The notes: generated by a model from the sequence alone, not told the origin. DNA of 64,000 nucleotides from Acuticoccus sp051016205 (GCA_051016205.1 CP136534.1:2914001-2978000), one strand, 5' to 3'. Shown: positions 33,247 through 42,076, counted from the stretch's first letter. Numbers and translations: made by a program.

Positions 33247-34095
33247 ATGGCTGAGGGACAGGACCCTGCCCAAGCGGTCCGCGAGGGGGACCGTGCCCTT
33301 TACCTCTGCCATCTCTTCGCGCCCGAAACCGTCCGAAGCGAACTCTTCGCGCTCGCGGCCTACCAGATCGAACTGAAGCGGATCGTAGAGCGGGCGCGCG
33401 AGCCCCTTGCAGCGGAGGTGCGCCTCCAATGGTGGCGCGATGCGATCCGCACCGAAGGTTATGGCGCAGGCGGCGGTGTGGACCTGGTGGACACCCTGCG
33501 CGCGGCCATCGACCGCTTCGGCTGGCCCGTCGAAGCCCTTGCGTCCATGAGCGAGGGCCGCATCCACGACCTTTACGCCGATCCTTTCGCCGACCTTGAC
33601 GCCTTCGACGGTTATGCCGGCGAGACCCGCGCCGTCCCCCTTCAGCTTGCCGCCATTGCCATGAGTGTCGCCGCCGGCGAAGGGGCGGACGTTGCCCGAC
33701 ATGCCTCCTCCGCGGCAGGCTTTGCAGGCGTTGCCCTTGCTGCCGCCGACGCTGCCACCGACGCGCCCGTTGCCCTCGGCCGCCAGCGCACGCTCCTTCC
33801 CATCAGCCTGTGGCCCTCGCCCGAAGCGCTGAGGGAGGCGGTGGAAACCGGCACCATGACGCCCGCTGCCGTGGAAGCGGTCCGCGCCCTTGCCCAGCAC
33901 GGCCTTGCTGCAGACGACCGCATGCGCGCGGCCATCGCCGAGGTGCCAGAATACGCCCGCGCAGCTCTCCTGCCGGCATTTCTCGCCCGAGGTGCTCTGG
34001 AGGCGGCCGTGCGCCAGCCGGGAAGTGCCGCGTCAACAGGACCCTTCAGGACCCAGTGGACGCTCTGGCGCGCTGCGCGGAAACTGAGGCGCTAA
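33247..34095 (+). CDS. squalene/phytoene-synthase-like protein (NDUFAF6-related)
   Basis: A 282-residue all-helical protein of the squalene/phytoene synthase family. RLQWWRDAI near residue 61 and FADLDAFDGYAGETRAVP near 115 fit the fold. The two aspartate-rich substrate motifs of real prenyl synthases are not intact: the first region reads QIELKRIVERARE and the second lacks DxxxD. This non-catalytic form resembles mitochondrial NDUFAF6. It follows the NDUFAF3-like gene by 28 bases. Its stop overlaps the convergent phnE stop. Confidence 0.82.
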   Translation: MAEGQDPAQAVREGDRALYLCHLFAPETVRSELFALAAYQIELKRIVERAREPLAAEVRLQWWRDAIRTEGYGAGGGVDLVDTLRAAIDRFGWPVEALASMSEGRIHDLYADPFADLDAFDGYAGETRAVPLQLAAIAMSVAAGEGADVARHASSAAGFAGVALAAADAATDAPVALGRQRTLLPISLWPSPEALREAVETGTMTPAAVEAVRALAQHGLAADDRMRAAIAEVPEYARAALLPAFLARGALEAAVRQPGSAASTGPFRTQWTLWRAARKLRR

Positions 34096-34907
34096 ATGAT
34101 GGCGTGGCGAACCTTGGCGGACACCCACTCGCTGAGAACCACCGTTGCGAGGATGACCACGAAGATCAGCGTCACCTGGGGCCAGGCCAGCACATTCAAG
34201 GACGCCTGGAGCTGAAGGCCGATGCCGCCTGCGCCCACCAACCCCAAAATTGTGGACTCGCGAATGTTGATGTCCCACCGGAACACCGACACGCCGAAAA
34301 AGGTGGGCAGGATTTGCGGCACGATGGCGTAGTCGATGACCTGCGCGCCGCTCGCCCCCGTGGCCGTCACCGCCTCTACCTGCTTCTGGTCGATCTCTTC
34401 GATGGCCTCATAAAGAAGTTTGGCGATGAAGCCGATGGACCTCAGCCCGATGGCAATCACCCCCGCCAAGATGCCGGGCCCGATGATGGACACCAACAAA
34501 AGCGCCCAAATCAGCGAGTTGATGGAGCGCGAGGCGACGATGATGAACAGCGCGATGGGCCGGATGAGGTAGACGCTGGGTGTGGTGTTGCGCGCGGCCA
34601 GGAATGCGATGGGCACGGCTATGATGATGCCGAGCAGCGTGCCGAGCGTTGCAATGTTCAAGGTGTCCCACAACGGCACCAAGAGCTTGTCGATGTAGGA
34701 CCAGCGCGGCGGGAACATGCGCGAGCCTATGTCGGCGGCCTGCTGCGGTGCATCCAAGACGAAGGCCCAGATGGTATCCTTCGTCATCACCTGCCAGCAG
34801 AACACGAACAGCGCCACGAGCGCGAGCCATCCGCACCAAAGGAGGAGGGAGGCTTTGGGTGTGCGGTGGCGCCAGTCGCGGCCGTCGTCTGTGGTCACAA
34901 TCGGCAT
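34092..34907 (-). CDS. phnE: phosphonate-type ABC permease PhnE (second copy)
   Basis: A 271-residue inner-membrane permease of the PhnE family. The coupling loop carries EEIDQKQVEAVTATGASGAQV near residue 150, and NIRESTILGLVGAGGIG near 205 is the conserved family stretch. ATG 34907 shares one base with the upstream permease stop (TAATG), so I prefer it to GTG 34919. It is the last gene of phnD-phnC-phnE-phnE. Two PhnE subunits presumably form a heterodimeric channel for phosphonate, phosphite or phosphate esters. Confidence 0.92.
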   Translation of the reverse strand: MPIVTTDDGRDWRHRTPKASLLLWCGWLALVALFVFCWQVMTKDTIWAFVLDAPQQAADIGSRMFPPRWSYIDKLLVPLWDTLNIATLGTLLGIIIAVPIAFLAARNTTPSVYLIRPIALFIIVASRSINSLIWALLLVSIIGPGILAGVIAIGLRSIGFIAKLLYEAIEEIDQKQVEAVTATGASGAQVIDYAIVPQILPTFFGVSVFRWDINIRESTILGLVGAGGIGLQLQASLNVLAWPQVTLIFVVILATVVLSEWVSAKVRHAII

Positions 34908-35713
34908 TACTGGACCCACTTGCGCACGTAGCTGGAGGCGTATTCAGCCACCATGACGATACCGATGATGATGAGGAGGATCGCACCCGCCGAATCGAAC
35001 TCATACCGGTCGATGGCCGTGTTCAACGTCGCCCCGATCCCGCCTGCACCGACGATCCCAATGACGGCCGATTCGCGAAAATTGATGTCGAGCCGGTAAA
35101 GGGACAGCCCGATCAGTCGCGGCATCACTTGTGGCTGCACCGCGTAGTTGACGAGCTGCCAGTAGCTGGCGCCGGTGGAGCGGACCGCCTCCGCCTGACG
35201 CTCGTCGATGTCCTCAATGTCCTCGGCAAGAAGCTTGGCGAGGAAGCCGATAGTGGCGAAGGACAGCGTTAAAAACCCTGCGAACGGGCCGAAACCGAAC
35301 ATCGCCACAAACAAGATCGCAATGATGATTTCCTGCAGGGCCCGGGAGAGTGCGATGATGGCACGGCACACCGCATAGATGGGCATCGGCGCCAGGTTGC
35401 GCGCCGCACCGATCCCGATGGGGATGGACAAGAGGATGCCGACGACGGTGGCTGTCACCGTCATGGTCAGGCTTTCGATCAGACCTTGGCTGATGTCGGA
35501 CCAGCGGGAGGAAAAGTCCGGCGACAAGAAGCCCTGGATGAAACGCCACCCACGGTCGAGCCCCTCGTAGACGCGCACCCAGTTGACGTCGAGGGAGCCT
35601 GCGGCAGCGATGACGTAAAGGATCGCACCGCCATAGATGACGATGCGCCAGCGGCGATCGTGGATGAGGATGGGCGGGCGCTTCCAGGTGCGCCGCGGCG
35701 CCGCAGTGCTCAC
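34907..35713 (-). CDS. phnE: phosphonate-type ABC permease PhnE (first copy)
   Basis: A 268-residue permease, homologous to the next one. EDIDERQAEAVRSTGASYWQ near residue 170 is the EAA-like loop, and INFRESAVIGIVGAGGIG near 215 the conserved motif. GTG 35713 forms GTGA with the phnC stop, so translation is coupled. About six helices are visible. Confidence 0.92.
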   Translation of the reverse strand: MSTAAPRRTWKRPPILIHDRRWRIVIYGGAILYVIAAAGSLDVNWVRVYEGLDRGWRFIQGFLSPDFSSRWSDISQGLIESLTMTVTATVVGILLSIPIGIGAARNLAPMPIYAVCRAIIALSRALQEIIIAILFVAMFGFGPFAGFLTLSFATIGFLAKLLAEDIEDIDERQAEAVRSTGASYWQLVNYAVQPQVMPRLIGLSLYRLDINFRESAVIGIVGAGGIGATLNTAIDRYEFDSAGAILLIIIGIVMVAEYASSYVRKWVQ

Positions 35714-36540
35714 TTAAGGCCTGCCAGCCGTTCGGCCATCTCGCGCTCTTCGCCGAGGTGCTCTTCGTCCTCCTCGTCCGCCTTGCCGCGCATGGCCGTC
35801 CAGTCTTCCTCGCCGTAGATGGTGGTGAGGGCCTGGTCGTCCAGGCGCGAGGGTGGCCCATCGAACACCACCTCGCCGGCTCTGAGGCCGATGATGCGCT
35901 GGGTGAATTCTTGCGCCAAAACAACATCGTGAATGTTGATGACGGCGGGGAGCCCTCGCTCGCCGCAAATCTCAAGGATCAGCCGCATGATCTGGCGGGA
36001 GGTTTTCGGGTCGAGCGAGGCGGTGGGCTCGTCCACCAGCAACAATTCGGGGTCCTGCTCGAGAGCGCGCGCGATCCCCACCCTTTGGCGCTGGCCGCCC
36101 GACAGTGCGTCGGCGCGCTTGTCGGCCTGATCTGAAAGCCCCACGCGGTCCAGGAGCTGAAAGGCTTTTTCCACGCTGTCCGGTGGAAAGCGGCGCGTGA
36201 AGGAGCGCCAGAAAGAGACATAGCCCAGGCGCCCCGACAGGACGTTTTCCATCACCGTCAGCCGTTCGACCAGAGCGTATTCCTGGAAGATCATGCCGAT
36301 GCGCCGGCGTGCGCGCCGCAATTGCCCCCGTGACAGGGAGGTGATGTCCAATTCACCCAGCCTCACCTTGCCCGAGGTGGGCTCCACGAGGCGGTTGATG
36401 CAGCGGATGAAGGTGGATTTGCCGGCCCCGGAAGGACCGATGAGGCCGACCACTTGGCCAGGCTCCACTGTGACGGACACCGACTTCAGCGCTTTGTCGC
36501 CAGTCTTATAGGTTTTGGTGAGATCGGTGATCTGGAGCAA
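35710..36540 (-). CDS. phnC: phosphonate-type ABC ATPase PhnC
   Basis: A 276-residue ATPase with Walker A GPSGAGKST at about residues 35-43, signature LSGGQRQRVGIARAL and Walker B LLLVDEPTASLD. The family-specific FQEYALVERLTVMENVLSGRL is present. The last 30 residues are an unusual Glu/Asp-rich tail (DEEDEEHLGEERE). TTG 36540 is the start, with GGAG 10 bases upstream; no in-frame ATG or GTG precedes the domain. An intrinsic terminator lies between phnD and this gene. Confidence 0.92.
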   Translation of the reverse strand: MLQITDLTKTYKTGDKALKSVSVTVEPGQVVGLIGPSGAGKSTFIRCINRLVEPTSGKVRLGELDITSLSRGQLRRARRRIGMIFQEYALVERLTVMENVLSGRLGYVSFWRSFTRRFPPDSVEKAFQLLDRVGLSDQADKRADALSGGQRQRVGIARALEQDPELLLVDEPTASLDPKTSRQIMRLILEICGERGLPAVINIHDVVLAQEFTQRIIGLRAGEVVFDGPPSRLDDQALTTIYGEEDWTAMRGKADEEDEEHLGEEREMAERLAGLK

Positions 36541-36563
36541 AGAGGCGCACTCCGCAGGAAAAA

Positions 36564-36588
36564 GCCGGGGCGGAGGACCCGCCCCGGC
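36564..36588 (-). terminator. intrinsic terminator/attenuator between phnD and phnC
   Basis: GCCGGGGCGG at 36564-36573 pairs perfectly with CCGCCCCGGC at 36579-36588 around a 5-base loop. On the minus strand, the direction of phnD transcription, the stem is followed immediately by TTTTTCC. This is a textbook rho-independent terminator 19 bases past the phnD stop. Partial read-through would give more binding protein than ATPase and permease. Confidence 0.82.
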
Positions 36589-36606
36589 GACGTTAAGCCG
36601 GTCGGC

Positions 36607-37554
36607 TTACTGGCAGTCGTACGACACTTCGTTGGCTTCGTCGATCTTGCGGATCACCGCCCAATGCTCTTGGAAGGTGATGGGAATGAACTGCGCTTCG
36701 CCGGACTTGGAGAACTCTTCCTCCAGCGAGGTCCCTGCCCAATCGAACGAGAAGAAGGCGTCTTTAATCTTCTCTTGCAGCTCAGGGTCCAGATTGTGGA
36801 CAAGGCCGTATCCGGTGGTGGGGAAGGTCTGCGACTTGTAGATGGACTTGATCTGATCGGCGCTCACCACCTCACGCTCGAGCATGCGCGACAGGACGGA
36901 ATTGGCAATGGCGGCGGCAGGGTAGTCCTTGTTGGCAACGCCGAGGATGGAGTTGTCGTGCTTGCCGGAGAAGACGGGCTCGAAGTCTTCGTTGGCGGCC
37001 ATCTGATAGTCGGCCTGGAGGATGGCGGACGGGGCCTTGAAGCCTGAGTTGGAGGTCTCGGACGTGAAGGCGAGCTTGCCGCCCTTGATGTCCTCGACGG
37101 CCTCAATGCCGGAGTCGGGATACGTGATGATTTCCATCTCGTAGCCGAAGGAGCCGTCGTCGGACGCCATCATGGTGAAGGGGCGGAAGCCTGCGCAGGC
37201 CACGGCGAGCGGGTTGGAGCCGGTGTTGAAGCCTGCAATGTGGAGGCGCCCGGCGCGCATGGCTTCAATCTGCGCCGCGTTGGACTGGACGGGGAAGAAC
37301 TGGACGTTTTTGCCCGTCTTCTCTTCCAGGTGGGCGAGGAAGTCGGACCAGGCCTCGGCGTAGACGGCGGGGTCTTCCACGGGCGTGTAGGCGAAGATCA
37401 GCGTGTCGGGGTCCACCAGCTGCGACGCATCGGTGGGAATGTCGGCAATCAGATCGCCGTCAGCGTCAGTGTAGCGGCTGTCGAGCGTGAATTCGGCCAT
37501 GGCCGGGGCAGCGGCAAACGCGGCGACCAGCGCGCCGGCAACGAGCATTCTCAT
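36607..37554 (-). CDS. phnD: phosphonate-type periplasmic binding protein PhnD
   Basis: A 315-residue binding protein. Residues 1-20 form a signal peptide (GALVAAFAAAPAMA). The mature part has LIFAYTPVEDPAVYAEAW near 50, TGKNVQFFPVQSNAAQIEAM and LAFTSETSNSGFKAPSAIL near 175, all typical of PhnD. ATG 37554 has GAGGGA seven bases upstream. It is divergent from a secreted glycerophosphodiesterase, suggesting uptake of phosphate, phosphonate or a phosphorylated product of that enzyme. The ligand cannot be read from sequence. Confidence 0.92.
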   Translation of the reverse strand: MRMLVAGALVAAFAAAPAMAEFTLDSRYTDADGDLIADIPTDASQLVDPDTLIFAYTPVEDPAVYAEAWSDFLAHLEEKTGKNVQFFPVQSNAAQIEAMRAGRLHIAGFNTGSNPLAVACAGFRPFTMMASDDGSFGYEMEIITYPDSGIEAVEDIKGGKLAFTSETSNSGFKAPSAILQADYQMAANEDFEPVFSGKHDNSILGVANKDYPAAAIANSVLSRMLEREVVSADQIKSIYKSQTFPTTGYGLVHNLDPELQEKIKDAFFSFDWAGTSLEEEFSKSGEAQFIPITFQEHWAVIRKIDEANEVSYDCQ

Positions 37555-38041
37555 CGGGTATCCCTCGTTCAGTGGATGTCGGGGTTGAGGGAGTATTTGG
37601 CACATCCACGCGCCCGGGCAAATGTTTGTTGACGGTCTGGCACATCTTTTCTTGCACCGCGAGAGACCACAGATGCCCACAACCCATTTGGTCGCCTGAA
37701 GGGATGGGGTTGTTGGGAAGATTGTCGCAAATATGACAAAAAAGACATGCAATCGACTGACAAAGCAGGGATTTGACCGTCGTCGGGGTGAGGTCGGTGC
37801 CGACGAAGTCCTGAAAAAAGACGCACTAAGTGCATCCAATACAGTGGCGCGCCTTCCCACGTCGGCCAGACCTAAGGGTCGCGCAGGCGGGGTGTGACCC
37901 TTTGCCTGCCGCGGTAAGGCACGTCATAACAGTGTCGCAAAGGTGTCGTCCTGGTGGTGTCCTCGCGGGGACGTTCGTTGCCGCATCGGCCCGACGGACG
38001 GTCCCACCCGCCCGGAGCGCATCGCAAATCTGAGGGAACCT
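37555..38041. other. 487-bp divergent intergenic region phnD / GDPD
   Basis: No gene is visible in this stretch. It holds the promoters of phnD and of the glycerophosphodiesterase gene. Near the GDPD side lies a three-unit Pho-box-like array at 37921-37949. An A-rich run (ATGACAAAAAAGACATG) lies around 37733-37749, without the regular spacing of a Pho box. Confidence 0.6.
37921..37949 (+). promoter_or_regulatory. Pho-box-like direct repeats upstream of the GDPD gene
   Basis: Three heptamers with 11-base period are seen: ACGTCAT (37921), GTGTCGC (37932) and GTGTCGT (37943), separated by the A-rich tetramers AACA and AAAG. The PhoB consensus is CTGTCAT repeated with a 4-base A/T-rich spacer. 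Matches are 5, 4 and 5 of 7. It ends 92 bases before the GDPD start. Regulation by phosphate starvation is plausible, given the encoded functions. Confidence 0.42.
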
Positions 38042-39253
38042 ATGGCAAACTCGAAAACCGTTTTGGCTGGCTTTGTGTCGGCGGCCATGCTTGTGGCGCC
38101 GACACTTGCCATTGCCGCAGACGTGGAGCTGGGGCCGCGCCCTTACTTCCTCGTCAACCTGCTTGAAGATGGCGAGTTGAAGGACAAGCTGTCGGCCTGC
38201 GAAGGTCCGTTCAAGCCGTCCAACTTCTCCATCGGCCATCGCGGCGCACCGATGCAGTTCCCCGAGCACACGCGAGAATCCTATGTGGCGGCGTCTCGCA
38301 TGGGGGCCGGCATTCTGGAGTGCGACGTCACTTTCACCAAGGACCACGAGCTGGTGTGCCGCCACGCCCAGTGCGACCTTCACACCACCACCAACATCCT
38401 GGCGACACCCCTTGCGGGCAAGTGCACAACGCCCTTCTCGCCCGCGAGCGGCGACACCGATGCGTCCGCCAAGTGCTGCGCATCCGACATCACCCTTGCC
38501 GAGTTCCGCACGCTGGAAGGCAAGATGGACGCCTCCGACCCCCGTGCCACAACGGTGGAGGAGTTTCTTGGCGGCACGGCCGACTGGCGCACCGACCTTT
38601 ATTCGCCGGGCACGTTGATGACCCATGCCGAATCCATCGACCTTTTCAAGTCGCTGGGCGCAGGCTTCACCCCTGAGTTGAAGTCGCCGGAGGTGGAGAT
38701 GCCCCACGACGGCTTCTCCCAGGAAGACTATGCTCAGAAGCTGATTGACGAGTACGAGGCCGCTGGCGTCGACCCCTCACAGGTGTGGGCCCAGTCGTTC
38801 AACCTTGACGACGTGAAGTACTGGATTGCCAACGCCCCCGCCTTCGGCGAGCAGGCCGTTTACCTGGACGACCGTTACGACATCGATGGTTTCGACCCCA
38901 ACGACCCGTCCACCTACGAGCCCACCATGAAAGAGCTCGCCGATTCGGGCGTGAAAATCATCGCCCCGCCGCTGTGGATGCTGGTGACAGTGGAGGACGG
39001 CAAGATCGTCCCCAACGCCTACGCCAAGGAAGCCAAGGCTGCGGGCCTTGACATCATCACCTGGACCCTTGAGCGCTCAGGCAAGCTGAACACCGGCGGC
39101 GGCTGGTACTACCAGTCCATCGCCGACGTCACCAACGATGATGGTGATATGCTAAAGCTCCTGGACGTTCTGGCCCAGGATGTGGGCGTGCTCGGCGTCT
39201 TCTCCGACTGGCCGGCCACCACCACCTACTACGCCAACTGCATGGGCCTTTAA
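38042..39253 (+). CDS. secreted glycerophosphodiester phosphodiesterase
   Basis: A 403-residue exported GDPD enzyme, which hydrolyses glycerophosphodiesters to glycerol-3-phosphate and an alcohol. Residues 1-26 form a signal peptide ending AIAA. The catalytic motif SIGHRGAPMQFPEHT near residue 62 and ILECDVTFTKDHELVCRHA near 95 carry the His, Glu and Asp residues of the family. FTPELKSPEVEMP continues the barrel. Four cysteines in the 105-160 region suggest disulfides. ATG 38042 has GAGGGA five bases upstream. Divergent from the phn importer. Confidence 0.92.
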   Translation: MANSKTVLAGFVSAAMLVAPTLAIAADVELGPRPYFLVNLLEDGELKDKLSACEGPFKPSNFSIGHRGAPMQFPEHTRESYVAASRMGAGILECDVTFTKDHELVCRHAQCDLHTTTNILATPLAGKCTTPFSPASGDTDASAKCCASDITLAEFRTLEGKMDASDPRATTVEEFLGGTADWRTDLYSPGTLMTHAESIDLFKSLGAGFTPELKSPEVEMPHDGFSQEDYAQKLIDEYEAAGVDPSQVWAQSFNLDDVKYWIANAPAFGEQAVYLDDRYDIDGFDPNDPSTYEPTMKELADSGVKIIAPPLWMLVTVEDGKIVPNAYAKEAKAAGLDIITWTLERSGKLNTGGGWYYQSIADVTNDDGDMLKLLDVLAQDVGVLGVFSDWPATTTYYANCMGL

Positions 39254-39287
39254 GGCCCATCCGGCCCGGCTGCCTTGCGGCCGGGCC
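39242..39287. terminator. two adjacent palindromes between convergent GDPD and RraA-like genes
   Basis: ATGGGCCTT / AAGGCCCAT (39242-39260) is a perfect palindrome around one T and contains the GDPD stop codon. GGCCCGGC (39263-39270) pairs with GCCGGGCC (39280-39287) across a 9-base loop. Both lie between convergent genes and probably stop transcription from either side, though no T-run follows. Confidence 0.5.
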
Positions 39288-39294
39288 CCCTCGT

Positions 39295-39990
39295 TCACGG
39301 GCGAAACGCTGTCTTGTCGGTCTTCAACAGGTCCGAGACGGTGGGGAAGCTGCGAAGGCCCTCCGCCACCTCCTTGTCGAGGGCGGCTTCATGGGCTTTG
39401 ACGTCTTGCAGGCGCGCTCCCACTGCATCGATCCTTTCAAACGGGACAATCACCACCCCGTCGCCATCGGCGACCACAATGTCGCCCGTCTCCACCTCAA
39501 GCCCGCCGATCTGGACGGCAAATCCCACAGCGCCAGGGCCTTTGCTGTAAGGGGAGGCCGGCGTCAGCCCGGTGCACCACACGGGAATGCCGGTCGCGAC
39601 AATGCCCGTTGCATCGCGCACCGGCCCATCGGTGACGTAGGCAATGCCGCCGCCGTTCTTCAGCATGCCGATCACCCTGTCGCCCGCCGTCGCGCAGCCT
39701 TGGAAGCCTGCAAAGGCTGTCACCAGCACATCGCCTGGCTGAATGAAATCAAGCGCTGCGAAGGTGGCCAAGACGTCGGCAGGGCCGCAGTCGGCGGTAA
39801 GGGCAGGGCCCACCACCGTTTCGCGCGGTAAGGTCCCAGACAGGGGCCTGATCAGGGCATCCAGCGCGCCGCCGCCGCCAAGGGCATCGGCCACGAAGCC
39901 TGTTTGCACGCCGTCAAACAGGGCGAGCTGATCGGCCGTCGGTCGCCGCATGGCGCTGTTGATGGTGAGGATGGGCGGCTCTTCGATCAT
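39295..39990 (-). CDS. RraA-like / HMG aldolase family protein
   Basis: A 231-residue protein of the RraA family, which contains 4-hydroxy-4-methyl-2-oxoglutarate/oxaloacetate aldolases and RNase E regulators. GFVADALGGGGALDALIRPL near residue 32 and GIAYVTDGPVRDATGI near 115, with the Asp-Arg-Asp metal/substrate motif, point to the aldolase-like group. DIVVADGDGVVIVP follows near 185. ATG 39990 has GGAGAG seven bases upstream; the longer frame invades the ABC gene. Enzyme activity is not proven by these motifs. Confidence 0.85.
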   Translation of the reverse strand: MIEEPPILTINSAMRRPTADQLALFDGVQTGFVADALGGGGALDALIRPLSGTLPRETVVGPALTADCGPADVLATFAALDFIQPGDVLVTAFAGFQGCATAGDRVIGMLKNGGGIAYVTDGPVRDATGIVATGIPVWCTGLTPASPYSKGPGAVGFAVQIGGLEVETGDIVVADGDGVVIVPFERIDAVGARLQDVKAHEAALDKEVAEGLRSFPTVSDLLKTDKTAFRP

Positions 39991-40057
39991 GGGGCTCTCC
40001 AGACGGTAGAGCGAAAAGGTGGCAAATGCCGACCCTTTCAGCAACGCCGGCCCGACC

Positions 40058-41896
40058 TTAAGCGGCCGTCTCTTCGCGCTTGCCTGCGCCGAACTGGAGG
40101 GTTGCAAGGCGCGCGTACACGCCGCCCCGCGCGGCAAGCTCGCGATGGGTGCCTGTTTCCACGATGCGTCCGCCGTCCAGCACCAGGATGCGGTCCGCCT
40201 TCACCACCGTTGCCAGGCGGTGGGCAATGACGAGCGTGGTGCGCCCTTCCATCAACCGCGTCAGGCCCTCTTGGATAAAGGCCTCGCTCTCAGCATCGAG
40301 GCTGCTTGTGGCTTCATCCAGGAGGAGGATGGGCGCGTCTTTCAAGATGGCGCGGGCAATGGCAATGCGCTGGCGCTGGCCGCCCGAAAGGGTGATGCCC
40401 CGCTCGCCCACCACCGTGCCGTAGCCCTCGGGAAGAACGTCGACGAACTGGTCCACCCGCGCCGCACGGGCCGCCTCGATGACCTCATCGTCGCTGGCAT
40501 CGGGCCGGCCGATGCGAATGTTCTCGGCAATGGAGGTGGCAAGAACCACCGTGTCCTGGGGCACCAGGGCAATGCGCGCGCGAAGGGCGGCAAGGTCGGC
40601 CCGGCGCACATCCACACCGTCCACCGAAACGCTGCCGCCCGTCACATCATAGGACCGGCCGATCAGTTGGAAGACGGTGGACTTGCCCGCCCCCGACGGC
40701 CCCACCAGCGCCACGGTGCGCCCAGGCTCCACCTGGAACGAGACATCGTGAAGAACGCCGAGGGAAAGATCGATGGGGTAGGCAAACGAGACGTTGTGGA
40801 GCCCGATTGCCCCGCGCGGCGGCACGGGAAGGGGGACGGGGTCGGTGGGGTTTTGAACCTCGGGCTCTTCCTCCGCGAGGATGGCAAGGCGCTCAGCCGC
40901 ACCTGCGGTCTGCGCCACCTCACCCCAGACCTGGCTCATTTCCCCCAATGCGCCTGCAGCAAACACGGCGTAGAGCACGAACTGGCCGAGCGCTCCCGCC
41001 GTTAGGTTGCCCGCCAGCACTTCCTGAGCGCCCAGCCAGAGGACGCCGACGACGGTGGAAAACACCAGAAAGATGACAACGGCCGTCAGGATGGATCGGG
41101 CGCGCGTTGCATCGCGCGCCAAGGCAAAAGCCTCCATGGCCCCATCCCTGTAGCGCTCGCCGGCCCGCCTTTCGGCCAGGAAGGCCTGGAGCGTGCGTAC
41201 CGCGCCAATGGCCTCCGTCGCAAAGGCCGAGATGGTGGCAAGACGGTCCTGCGCCGCGCGGGACTTTTTGCGCACCTTGCGCCCAAACGCCACCAAAGGG
41301 AGGACGAGGAGGGGGATCACGCACAAGGTCAGCACCGAAAGGGTGGGACTGGTGATCAGCATCATCGTCATCGCGCCGACGAACATCACCGCATTGCGCA
41401 GCGCGATGGATGCGCTCGCCCCCACGGCGGACTTGATTTGCGTGGTGTCGCCTGTCAGCCGCGAGACCACTTCGCCGGACATGGTCCTGTCGAAAAACGC
41501 CGGCGATAGGGCCATCACCTTGTCGAACACGTCAGAGCGCACGTCGGCGACCACCTTCTCGCCCAGCGTGATGACGAGGTAGTAGCGCAGCGAGGAGGCC
41601 ACAGCGAGGGCCGCCGCCACAGCAATCAACATGCCGAAATAGGTGTCGATGAACTCGGCATTGTCGGCGGCAAAGCCGTAGTCGATCATCCGCCGCACGG
41701 CGATGGGAAGGGCCAAAGTGGCGCTTGTGGCGCAAAACATGGCCAACAGGGCAAGGGCGATGCGGCCCTTGTACTTCAGCGCGTAGGGAATGAGAAAACG
41801 CAGCGGGCGCAGCCTGACACTGCCTTTGGCGGCCGGCGGCGCCGTTTGGGCGTTATCGTCGACGGGTACCGTTGTGCTGCCGCGGCCAAATCTCAT
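40058..41896 (-). CDS. ABC exporter, fused membrane and ATPase domains
   Basis: A 612-residue half-transporter of the MsbA/ABCB type. Residues about 40-330 hold six transmembrane helices. The ATPase domain follows with Walker A GPSGAGKST near 395, signature LSGGQRQRIAIARAIL near 495 and Walker B ILLLDEATSSLD. It would act as a homodimer exporting a lipid or hydrophobic compound. The first 25 residues are polar. It precedes the RraA-like gene by 67 bases on the same strand and is divergent from rpmE. Substrate unknown. Confidence 0.92.
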   Translation of the reverse strand: MRFGRGSTTVPVDDNAQTAPPAAKGSVRLRPLRFLIPYALKYKGRIALALLAMFCATSATLALPIAVRRMIDYGFAADNAEFIDTYFGMLIAVAAALAVASSLRYYLVITLGEKVVADVRSDVFDKVMALSPAFFDRTMSGEVVSRLTGDTTQIKSAVGASASIALRNAVMFVGAMTMMLITSPTLSVLTLCVIPLLVLPLVAFGRKVRKKSRAAQDRLATISAFATEAIGAVRTLQAFLAERRAGERYRDGAMEAFALARDATRARSILTAVVIFLVFSTVVGVLWLGAQEVLAGNLTAGALGQFVLYAVFAAGALGEMSQVWGEVAQTAGAAERLAILAEEEPEVQNPTDPVPLPVPPRGAIGLHNVSFAYPIDLSLGVLHDVSFQVEPGRTVALVGPSGAGKSTVFQLIGRSYDVTGGSVSVDGVDVRRADLAALRARIALVPQDTVVLATSIAENIRIGRPDASDDEVIEAARAARVDQFVDVLPEGYGTVVGERGITLSGGQRQRIAIARAILKDAPILLLDEATSSLDAESEAFIQEGLTRLMEGRTTLVIAHRLATVVKADRILVLDGGRIVETGTHRELAARGGVYARLATLQFGAGKREETAA

Positions 41897-42076
41897 GACC
41901 CACTTGAGAAACGTTCGACAGCCACAATGTCAATGCGTAACGCTTCCAAACTTGCGTGCCGCGACAACACGGTATAGACCCACGCGGTTTCCAGGAAGAT
42001 GGGCAGGACGCGCTGGCAAGGGCCGGCGCGCTTTGGTTTTTGAGTGCGCCCCGGGCGCCCACGCGAAGGACAGGTC

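Noticed and set aside
33247..34095. Functional squalene or phytoene synthase
   Set aside because: Asp-rich catalytic motifs are not intact and no carotenoid or hopanoid genes are adjacent; NDUFAF6-like role is more consistent.
37733..37770. TGACA-rich stretch on the phnD side as a Pho box
   Set aside because: TGACA-like units are spaced 9 and 15 bases apart, not 11, so PhoB could not bind them in the usual way.
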